The position numbers were made by a program, and so were the translations under genes. Positions 56,501-62,216 of a stretch of 62,216 nt of DNA are shown here, in pieces. The DNA is taken from assembly GCA_937981665.1 (NCBI GenBank), contig CALJOJ010000006.1, positions 1 to 62,216 on the forward strand. The letters run 5' to 3'. Within the stretch, counting starts at the first letter, position 1. Every line of letters starts with the position of its first letter. The notes below the pieces were generated by a model. It made no database searches. It had not been told where the DNA came from and worked only from the letters and a program-made list of their open reading frames with translations. The stretch comes from an uncultured Rubritalea sp. Lineage in GTDB: Bacteria > Verrucomicrobiota > Verrucomicrobiia > Verrucomicrobiales > Akkermansiaceae.

Positions 56501-57377
56501 AATAAACAACCAATCACTGCGCGAACTCGCTGAATACATCGACTGGACACCATTCTTCCATGCCTGGGAGCTACGCGGAGTCTGGGACAGAGAGACAAAA
56601 GTACTGAAAACTAAGAATGCTGAAGCTGCTGTAGTAGCTCAGGAACTCTATGAAGATGCGCAAGTTCTGCTAGAAAAAATCATTAGTGAGAAGAAATTCA
56701 CAGCCAATGGAATTTACGGTTTCTTCCCAGCTCATGCCGAAGGAGATGATGTAGTACTCAGTGAAAATGACGCCACCTTCCACACCCTGCGTCAGCAGAA
56801 CGCAAAGACGAATAACAACAAGAACCCGCATTGGGCTCTCAGTGATTTCATTTCACCTAATAAAGATGCGAAAGATCATATCGGTGGCTTTGTCGTCGGT
56901 ATCAATGGCGCAGACGAGTGGGCTGCAGAACTACGTGAAAAACACGAGCTAGACTCTGCCATCATGGTCCAAGCCATTGCTGATCGACTTGCAGAAGCCT
57001 TTGCTGAGCTCCTTCACCACCGAGCAAGGATAGCATGGGGCATCGAGCGTCCAGGTCAGTTTAACCACAACGAACTGATCAAAGAAATCTACCAAGGCAT
57101 CCGCCCTGCTCCAGGTTATCCGTCTCAGCCAGATCACACGGAGAAAATCACTCTATTCAGAATCTTAGATGCTACGGCATTGACTGGAGTAGAACTCACT
57201 GAGTCCTGCGCCATGCACCCAGGATCAGCAGTCTCTGGCCTATTATTCTCACACCCAGACTCCAAGTACTTCGCTATCGATAACATCAAGAAAGATCAGC
57301 TAGAAGACTACGCCAAGCGAAAGTCCATGGACATAGATGATGCAGAAAGATGGCTAGGTCCATGGCTCGGATATTAA
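53547..57377 (+). CDS. metH: cobalamin-dependent methionine synthase
   Basis: A 1276-residue enzyme that transfers methyl from methyl-THF to homocysteine through cobalamin. Domain order is complete. The homocysteine module starts at residue 15 ([10 protein letters not shown]); its zinc cysteines lie in [11 protein letters not shown] near 272 and GGCCGN near 337. The pterin module begins near 388 ([10 protein letters not shown]). The B12 cap and binding domain carry [12 protein letters not shown] (base-off His near 813). The reactivation domain ends [11 protein letters not shown] and [13 protein letters not shown]. It is preceded by a short hairpin and followed 18 bases later by an ABC ATPase. 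Confidence 0.98.
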   Translation: MQPDATEELKALLEERILCLDGAMGTTIRGYGLSEEDARGERFKDIEKDILNNGDILSITRPDVILDIHKRFLLAGADIVETNSFSGTSIAQSEFFVEDPREKGDGSRKDPDFYQEVIEDPFLIDLAHEINHESARIARQACDEVQAETGIKRYAAGAIGPMTVGLNNAAVDPNDPGFRTVTWDQVYIDYKRQIRSLIEGGVDIIMVETIFDALNSKCALVAIQDIFEEDNIHLPVIISAAVGLGGETMISALKVEALWNAVAHVKPLAVGLNCSLGPEQMRPFIEELSNVAECYVSCYPNAGMPDALSETGFPYLPLDMYASLKDFATSGFINIAGGCCGNTPEHIKEIARAVKGVPPRKIPEIEPLMRLSGTEAYNHTADKNFLMIGERTNVAGSPVFRKMIKEGRLEDALAVARQQVENGAPVIDICFDDGLIDGVEMMTKFLLLVQSEPDITKVPITVDSSKWEIIEAGLKCLQGKGIVNSISLKEGEENFKYQARTIMKYGAAVVVMAFDEEGQAATYEDKISICERAYNILVKEVGFNPQDIIFDPNILTVATGIEEHNNYAVDFFQATKWIKENLPGAKISGGVSNVSFSFRGNNPVREAMHAAFLYHAGKNGMDMGIVNAGMLEVYDEIKPDMLKHVEDVLLNHDPDATERLLDYAEQFKGIKKDAQKEDLEWRKQPVEKRLEHALLRGIDTFITEDTAETLEKYKVPLKCIEGPLMDGMGIVGDLFGAGKMFLPQVVKSARVMKKSVAYLEPFMEKEKRIKVIELAKGLIAEDPSLTQDQAETEAEKSMTAGRILMATVKGDVHDIGKNIVGVVLACNGFEVIDLGVMVPANKIIDTAIEKRCDIIGLSGLITPSLDEMVSVAKELERRGLDIPVLIGGATTSPAHTAVKIAPHYSGPIVHVLDASRSVPVTTSLLSEEQKADYVAKNEERHTKLRDTFNKKSKPTVSLADARANRVKIDWDNYTPPQPEFLGTREINNQSLRELAEYIDWTPFFHAWELRGVWDRETKVLKTKNAEAAVVAQELYEDAQVLLEKIISEKKFTANGIYGFFPAHAEGDDVVLSENDATFHTLRQQNAKTNNNKNPHWALSDFISPNKDAKDHIGGFVVGINGADEWAAELREKHELDSAIMVQAIADRLAEAFAELLHHRARIAWGIERPGQFNHNELIKEIYQGIRPAPGYPSQPDHTEKITLFRILDATALTGVELTESCAMHPGSAVSGLLFSHPDSKYFAIDNIKKDQLEDYAKRKSMDIDDAERWLGPWLGY

Positions 57378-57395
57378 TCTCTGACTAGATATTTC

Positions 57396-58199
57396 ATGAG
57401 TAAACCAATCATCCAAGTCACCAATATCTTTCACGAACGTGATCACATTATTTTAGATCATCTTAACTGGACGGTAAACCCTGGTGAAAACTGGGTCGTC
57501 ATGGGAGCTAATGGTTGTGGTAAGTCATCACTGATCCACATGATCACTGGCTACCTGCAGCCTACCAAAGGTCAGATTTCTGTCCTCGATGGCTATGTAG
57601 ATGACACCCACGGTTGGCCGGATCGTCGTCTCCACATTGGCATAGTCAGCTCTTACATTTCCAGCCTCGTTGATGAAGATCAAATGGCTGCAGACGTAGT
57701 TCTTACAGGAAAAGACGGTTCACTAAATTTCTGGCAAGATGCGGATCCAGAAACCGTAGAGCAGACTATCAAGGTGCTCAAGGAAACTCGCACTTGGGAC
57801 ATCCGTGACCGTCAATGGGAATTTCTCTCACAGGGAGAAAAGCAACGCATACTGATCGCCCGCGCCATTATGAATGACGCTAAGCTTCTAGTTCTAGACG
57901 AACCCTGCGCAGGTCTTGATCCAGCAGCACGTGAACACTACTTAGCGTTTATTGAACAACTGATGAAAAAGCGTAAGGATCTAACTGTCGTGATGATCAC
58001 CCATCACGTAGAGGAGATCATGCCTAGCTTCACTCATGCTCTACAGATTAAAGACGGTAATACTCTTGCCTCTGGGAAGATCACAGAGACCTTAACTAGT
58101 AAGTCTCTCAGCAACCTATTTAATGCAAACATCAGCCTAGAACATCAGCAAAATCGCTACTACGCACATATCCAACCAGCCAAAGAACGTATTTTTTAG
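57396..58199 (+). CDS. ABC transporter ATP-binding protein
   Basis: A 267-residue ATPase. Walker A is GANGCGKSS near residues 38-46. The signature is LSQGEKQRILIARA near 148-161. Walker B is LLVLDEPCAGLD, and the H-loop is VMITHHVEE. A distinctive aromatic stretch (WPDRRLHIGIVS, later FWQDADPETVEQT) resembles the YlmA/ModF-like group. No permease or binding protein is adjacent, so its partner and substrate are unknown. It lies 18 bases behind metH. Confidence 0.88.
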   Translation: MSKPIIQVTNIFHERDHIILDHLNWTVNPGENWVVMGANGCGKSSLIHMITGYLQPTKGQISVLDGYVDDTHGWPDRRLHIGIVSSYISSLVDEDQMAADVVLTGKDGSLNFWQDADPETVEQTIKVLKETRTWDIRDRQWEFLSQGEKQRILIARAIMNDAKLLVLDEPCAGLDPAAREHYLAFIEQLMKKRKDLTVVMITHHVEEIMPSFTHALQIKDGNTLASGKITETLTSKSLSNLFNANISLEHQQNRYYAHIQPAKERIF

Positions 58200-58286
58200 T
58201 GACTTTCTCGTAATTTATTCATCCTTGAGATAAATCCATCTTTTAGTTACGCTATCTTTAAATAAGCAGAACGACACATCACATAT

Positions 58287-59165
58287 ATGAAACACACTAT
58301 TCTAAACACAACTTTAAGCCTCGCTCTCAGCAGCTCACTATTTGCAGGACCTGCTGAAGACATCGCGAAGAAACACGCTACAGCCACAGCTGCTGAAATA
58401 GAAGTCTACCTCAAGGAAAACCCAGATGCTGCAGATAGAGCACAAGCACAACAGATGCTCCTCATATCATACAAGACTCTTGGTCAAAGCGAAAAGACAA
58501 TTTCGATTTTCAAAGAGAAATTCGACTCATCAGGAGAAGGTTCAGAAGCAAACCTAAGCGACCTCTATAATAGCGGCCGCACACTCTTCAACCTACTTGT
58601 CAAAGCCAACAAAAAAGATGAAGCAATGGCAATAGCTGATGAGGCTATCAAGAAATCAGTAGGTCACCCTAAAGAAAAACAACTCATCAATGCCTACACT
58701 CTTATGAAAGCTCACTTTAATAAGCCTGAAATCGGAGACTCTATGGACATAAAGTTCACTAGTCTAAAAGGTCAAGAAGTCGACCTAGGCGCGATGAAGG
58801 GTAAAGTAGTGCTCATTGACTTCTGGGCAACTTGGTGCGGACCATGTATTAGAGAAATCCCCCATCTCAAAAAAGCTTACGAAAAATACCATGACAAAGG
58901 TTTTGAGGTCATCGCTATTTCTGTCGATGAAGAAGACGATAAAGCAAAGTTAGAAGCTCTCATTAAAGAAAAAGAAATACCATGGGTGCAACACTTCGAT
59001 GGTAAAGGCAGCACCAATGAGTTTGCTCTAAAATACGGCATCAATAGCTACCCATCTACATTCCTCATTGGTAAAGATGGCAAAGTCGTCGCTACAAACC
59101 TCAGAGGAGAAGAGCTAGAGAAAGCTCTTGAAGAACACCTCTCCGAGACGAAAGCAGCCGAGTAA
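58287..59165 (+). CDS. exported TlpA-like thioredoxin-fold protein
   Basis: A 292-residue protein. A signal peptide (cleavage near residue 21, LFAG) is followed by a helical TPR-like region (25-150, ending TLMKAHFNKPEIG). A TlpA/ResA-type thioredoxin domain follows with VVLIDFWATWCGPC (W183, C184, C187), REIPHLKKAYEKYHDKGFEVIAISVDE and NSYPSTFLIGKDGK. The CxxC is intact, so a disulfide reductase role in the periplasm is likely, for example in cytochrome c maturation or general thiol reduction. It has its own terminator. Confidence 0.88.
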   Translation: MKHTILNTTLSLALSSSLFAGPAEDIAKKHATATAAEIEVYLKENPDAADRAQAQQMLLISYKTLGQSEKTISIFKEKFDSSGEGSEANLSDLYNSGRTLFNLLVKANKKDEAMAIADEAIKKSVGHPKEKQLINAYTLMKAHFNKPEIGDSMDIKFTSLKGQEVDLGAMKGKVVLIDFWATWCGPCIREIPHLKKAYEKYHDKGFEVIAISVDEEDDKAKLEALIKEKEIPWVQHFDGKGSTNEFALKYGINSYPSTFLIGKDGKVVATNLRGEELEKALEEHLSETKAAE

Positions 59166-59184
59166 TCCAAATCTATCTTTCCAT

Positions 59185-59225
59185 AAAATGGGTGGTCCTC
59201 TAATATTGAGAACCACCCATTTTTT
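59185..59225 (+). terminator. terminator of the TlpA-like gene
   Basis: AAATGGGTGGT and ACCACCCATTT form a strong stem (about 11-12 bp) with a T-run, 20 bases behind the stop codon and 70 bases before mutS. Confidence 0.92.
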
Positions 59226-59294
59226 ATGCCCTAGAAAAAATTCTTAATCCACGCTTTCCAGAACGCAACGAAACGTTTAAAACTCGCTGGAAAT

Positions 59295-61799
59295 ATGGCA
59301 GCAAAGAAACCAGCAAAATCTAAGACACTCACTCCGATGATGGCCCAGTATCAATCGATACGGAGATCACTCCCGGACGACGTGGTGTTATTCTTCAGAC
59401 TGGGTGACTTCTACGAGATGTTTTTTGAAGATGCACAGCGTGCGGCTGGCGTCCTCAATCTAGCGCTTACTAAGCGACATGATATTCCAATGTGCGGCTT
59501 CCCCTATCACTCTGCCGAAGGATACATTGCCAAGCTAGTCAGAGCGAATACCCGTGTAGCCATTGCTGAACAGACCACTACACCAGTAGCTGGTCAACTC
59601 GTGGAACGTGAAGTCACCCAGATCATCTCTGCCGGAACCGTCAGTGACATGAACCTGCTGGATGACACTAAGCATAATTACCTAGCTTCAGTTTACCTCG
59701 GAGGAAGTAAGAAAAAGCCATCCTATGCCATCGCCTGCGCAGATCACACAACTGGTGAGTTCACGCTAGCTGAATTTTCTAATAAAGAACTAATGACTGA
59801 TGAGCTCAAACGCCTATCACCATCAGAAATACTCATCTCAGATGACCAGCTAGACGAGCTCGCTGACATTGCTTCCTGTCAGCCTTACGATGCCTATTCC
59901 TACCTGTATGAAACTGCCCTTCACACGCTGAAAGACCACTTTAAAGTAAGCTCACTAGATGGCTTTGGCTGCAGTACTTTAAATACCGCAGTCTCAGCAG
60001 CTGGAGCCATCCTCCACTACCTCACCCACCAGCTCAGACGCTCATGTGACCACCTGCGCAAGCTCTCTGTCAGAGAGTCTACTAACTACGTGCTGGTCGA
60101 TGCAGCCTCACAGGGAAACCTAGACCTCGTCGAATCACGAACAGGTAAGCAGCATACTCTTCTAGGAGCACTAGATAAGACATCCACTCCCATGGGAGCA
60201 CGAAAACTCAGAGACTGGATACTTCATCCACTAAGAGACCTTGAGCCTCTATTAGCGAGACAAGACCTCGTCGCAGCATTTATCGCGCAACCATATCTAT
60301 TATCTCAGTGCCGCTCTACTTTAAAAAACATTCGTGATATTGAGCGGACTACAGGGAGGCTCTCACAGCGTGCGGGCACACCAAGAGATCTCCATTCTCT
60401 AGGTAACTCACTCTCCTACATTCCTACTTTAAAAGAAGACCTCACCGCAGTAGCCACTTCCACAGCTCTCGCTGCTCAGCTCCTTCAGAAAATTGAAGAA
60501 TTCCCTGAGATCGTAGAACTACTAGCCACAGCCTTAGTCGACGAGCCACCAGCTAATCTCAAGGACGGCGGAGTCATCCGTGACGGATATCACTCAGAGC
60601 TAGACGAACTCCGAGCAGCCACTACTGATGGAAAACAATGGATCGCCAAGCTCCAAGAATCAGAGCGAAAGCGCACCGGGATCGACACGCTTAAGATCAA
60701 GTTCAACAACGTCTTTGGCTACTTCATTGAAATCACCAAAGCAAAAGCAGATAAAGTACCAGAGGACTACACTCGCAAGCAGACAATGGCTAACGCCGAG
60801 CGCTTCATCACGCCTGAACTCAAGGAAGTAGAAAACAAAGTACTCGGAGCCGAAGAGCGTGCCAGACAGCTAGAAAACGAAGAATTCAGTAAACTTAGAA
60901 ATCAGATCTGTGAGCACATTGACAGCCTACAGTCCACTGCTGACGCACTCGCCACGCTCGACGTCCTACTTGGTCTCACCGAGACCGCACAGCTGCAGGG
61001 GCACGTCCGTCCAGAACTAGATGAGTCTACTCACCTACAAATCATTGAGGGCCGCCACCCTGTTCTAGAGCAGACACTAGTAGATGAGAAATTTGTACCT
61101 AACGATACACACCTCAATCCTAAAGACTCCAATTTACTCATCCTAACTGGCCCTAACATGGCTGGAAAGTCTACTTACATCCGTCAAGTAGCCCTTATTA
61201 CTCTCATGGCTCAGATTGGCGCCTACGTTCCAGCTGAGTCCGCTCACATAGGACTAACAGACAGAATATTCTGCCGCGTCGGTGCAAGTGATGACTTAGC
61301 CAAAGGTCAGTCTACCTTCATGGTAGAGATGAATGAAACGTCACTCATCATCAATAATGCCACTAAACGCTCACTCGTTATTCTAGACGAGATCGGCCGA
61401 GGCACAGCTACCTTTGACGGTCTATCGATTGCCTGGTCAGTCGCAGAACACTTGCATGACGAGATCAAATCAAGAACCTTGTTCGCTACACACTACCACG
61501 AGCTCACCGACCTAGCTAATACGCGTGAGGCTGTAGCTAACTATAATGTAGCTGTTAGAGAATGGAATGACGACATCATCTTCCTCAGGAAAATTTTACC
61601 CGGAACAGCAGACAAGTCATACGGTATCCAAGTTGCTAAGCTAGCAGGCCTACCACCAAGTATCGTGAATCGCGCCAAAGACATCCTTTCTCATCTCGAA
61701 ATGAACTCCTCTAAGCCAGACGCAAAAAATAAACCCAAGGCAAAGAACACACGCGCTACCATGCCTGACGCCGACACTCCGCAAATGGATTTATTTTAA
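59295..61799 (+). CDS. mutS: DNA mismatch repair protein MutS
   Basis: An 834-residue mismatch-recognition ATPase. The N-terminal mismatch-binding domain carries FFRLGDFYEMFFEDA (the Phe-x-Glu motif, about residues 33-47). The lever and clamp regions follow. Walker A GPNMAGKST lies near 619-627, and LILTGPN, VILDEIGRGTATFDG and FATHYHELTDL are intact. The C-terminal tail is Lys/Asn-rich and ends PQMDLF. An IS66 element begins 21 bases behind its stop. Confidence 0.98.
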   Translation: MAAKKPAKSKTLTPMMAQYQSIRRSLPDDVVLFFRLGDFYEMFFEDAQRAAGVLNLALTKRHDIPMCGFPYHSAEGYIAKLVRANTRVAIAEQTTTPVAGQLVEREVTQIISAGTVSDMNLLDDTKHNYLASVYLGGSKKKPSYAIACADHTTGEFTLAEFSNKELMTDELKRLSPSEILISDDQLDELADIASCQPYDAYSYLYETALHTLKDHFKVSSLDGFGCSTLNTAVSAAGAILHYLTHQLRRSCDHLRKLSVRESTNYVLVDAASQGNLDLVESRTGKQHTLLGALDKTSTPMGARKLRDWILHPLRDLEPLLARQDLVAAFIAQPYLLSQCRSTLKNIRDIERTTGRLSQRAGTPRDLHSLGNSLSYIPTLKEDLTAVATSTALAAQLLQKIEEFPEIVELLATALVDEPPANLKDGGVIRDGYHSELDELRAATTDGKQWIAKLQESERKRTGIDTLKIKFNNVFGYFIEITKAKADKVPEDYTRKQTMANAERFITPELKEVENKVLGAEERARQLENEEFSKLRNQICEHIDSLQSTADALATLDVLLGLTETAQLQGHVRPELDESTHLQIIEGRHPVLEQTLVDEKFVPNDTHLNPKDSNLLILTGPNMAGKSTYIRQVALITLMAQIGAYVPAESAHIGLTDRIFCRVGASDDLAKGQSTFMVEMNETSLIINNATKRSLVILDEIGRGTATFDGLSIAWSVAEHLHDEIKSRTLFATHYHELTDLANTREAVANYNVAVREWNDDIIFLRKILPGTADKSYGIQVAKLAGLPPSIVNRAKDILSHLEMNSSKPDAKNKPKAKNTRATMPDADTPQMDLF

Positions 61800-62216
61800 A
61801 CACTGATTATGGAAACTACTGTAAGCGTCTTAAAACTGGCAGCTATCTGAGCTATCTGAGCTTTTTCCTCCCAAGATTGGGCTACTTTATTTGGTGTTAG
61901 CTCTTGCGCTGACTGGCTATTGAGGTGCTCTAGAACATATTCTAGATAGTCTCGGGGATTGAGGTTCGCTGCTTTGCAGTTCTCAATAAGTGTGTAGAGG
62001 ATGGCGTTGTTTTCTCCTGCCTCTAAGCTTCCGAAGAACATGTAGTTCTTCAGACCTAATTTACAGGGGCGGATCGCGTTTTCTGCTCCGTTGTTATCTA
62101 TCGGCAGGCGACCATCTTCTAGGTAGAGGATAAATTGCGACCATTGATTAAGTGCATACTTGATCGCCTTACCACAGCTGCTCGATGGACGATGCTGAGG
62201 TAGTTCTTTGGTTAGG
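61796..62216 (-). CDS. tnpC: IS66 transposase (TnpC), C-terminal part, reading beyond the IS end
   Basis: The frame, open from the window edge, matches the IS66 transposase C-terminus: KAIKYALNQWSQFILYLEDG, RLPIDNNGAENAIRPCKLG (the late catalytic region) and LKNYMFFGSLEAGENNAILY, then YLEYVLEHLN. The 16.5-kb relic has a TAG stop after AQIA. Here those three bases are missing, so translation passes through the IS terminus (SFKTLT) into flanking DNA and stops at 61796-61798, overlapping the mutS stop codon on the opposite strand. About 14 residues are therefore added to the C-terminus. Confidence 0.85.
   Translation of the reverse strand, partial: LTKELPQHRPSSSCGKAIKYALNQWSQFILYLEDGRLPIDNNGAENAIRPCKLGLKNYMFFGSLEAGENNAILYTLIENCKAANLNPRDYLEYVLEHLNSQSAQELTPNKVAQSWEEKAQIAQIAASFKTLTVVSIISV
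61821..62216 (-). mobile_element. IS66 element, one end, cut by the window edge
   Basis: GTAAGCGTC at 61821 is the characteristic IS66 terminus and marks the boundary with flanking DNA just behind mutS. The rest of the element lies beyond the window, so its other end and target duplication cannot be seen. A related relic lies at 16473-16626 in the same orientation. Confidence 0.85.

Noticed and set aside
1-62216. CRISPR array, prophage, toxin-antitoxin pair or restriction system
   Set aside because: No regularly spaced repeats, phage structural genes or paired toxin genes were seen; the Fic remnant is a broken single gene.

Overview
The window reads as a chromosomal segment of a Gram-negative bacterium of moderate GC content, most likely a member of the Verrucomicrobiota. 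This is an inference from protein character and gene order (tyrA-aroA-cmk-plsC, sufCBD behind a Fur-type gene, YdjY-domain and squalene-cyclase-like secreted proteins, few clear Shine-Dalgarno sites); no rRNA gene is present to settle it. Exported proteins with Sec signals, lipoproteins and an ExbB/ExbD/TonB set point to an outer membrane.

Layout. 1-3.5 kb: two small envelope proteins, then a winged-helix regulator directly behind purH. 3.6-6.1 kb: an accessory patch with a transposase stub, a membrane-anchored lysine-rich histone-H1-like protein, two near-identical tRNA-Lys(UUU) genes in a tandem duplication, and an IS1380 relic. 6.1-16.4 kb: U32/RlhA-type protein, ChrA, NadD, a TPR-like secreted protein, UvrB, AsnRS and FabV. 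16.4-21.2 kb: an IS66 relic, a Blc lipocalin, a DUF3750-like lipoprotein, peptide deformylase and a TonB/ExbB/ExbD module. 21.3-24 kb: a secreted nickel superoxide dismutase, a small inverted-repeat element (MITE), a YdjY-domain protein and an alpha/alpha-toroid protein. 24-32.3 kb: MnmE, HisC, a Fic relic, then tyrA, aroA, cmk, plsC and a beta-helix protein as one minus-strand run. 32.4-39.8 kb: a lipoprotein, a TM-helix mechanosensitive-type protein, a stand-alone LuxE-like enzyme, and fur-sufC-sufB-sufD. 39.9-41.5 kb: a DUF2853 protein, a dead IS5-family element with intact ends, and a frameshifted gene relic. 41.5-51.1 kb: a VOC protein, a Xer-type recombinase, a YpfJ-type metalloprotease, an MBL hydrolase, a YhaM-like HD nuclease, ferrochelatase and several unassigned envelope proteins. 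51.2-61.8 kb: the gap-arsJ arsenate-export pair, MetH, an ABC ATPase, a TlpA-like thioredoxin and MutS. 61.8-62.2 kb: the 3' end of an IS66 element that runs off the window.

How it fits together. Most genes are housekeeping: purine, aromatic amino acid, histidine and methionine synthesis, Fe-S assembly, heme, repair and tRNA modification. The accessory signals are the nickel SOD, the arsenate-export pair, the membrane-tethered lysine-rich protein and the palindrome in front of the fur-suf operon. A layer of decaying mobile elements (IS66, IS5, IS1380, a DUF772-type transposase stub, a MITE and a Fic fragment) fills the gaps between operons. I found no CRISPR array, no prophage and no plainly new multi-gene defence system.
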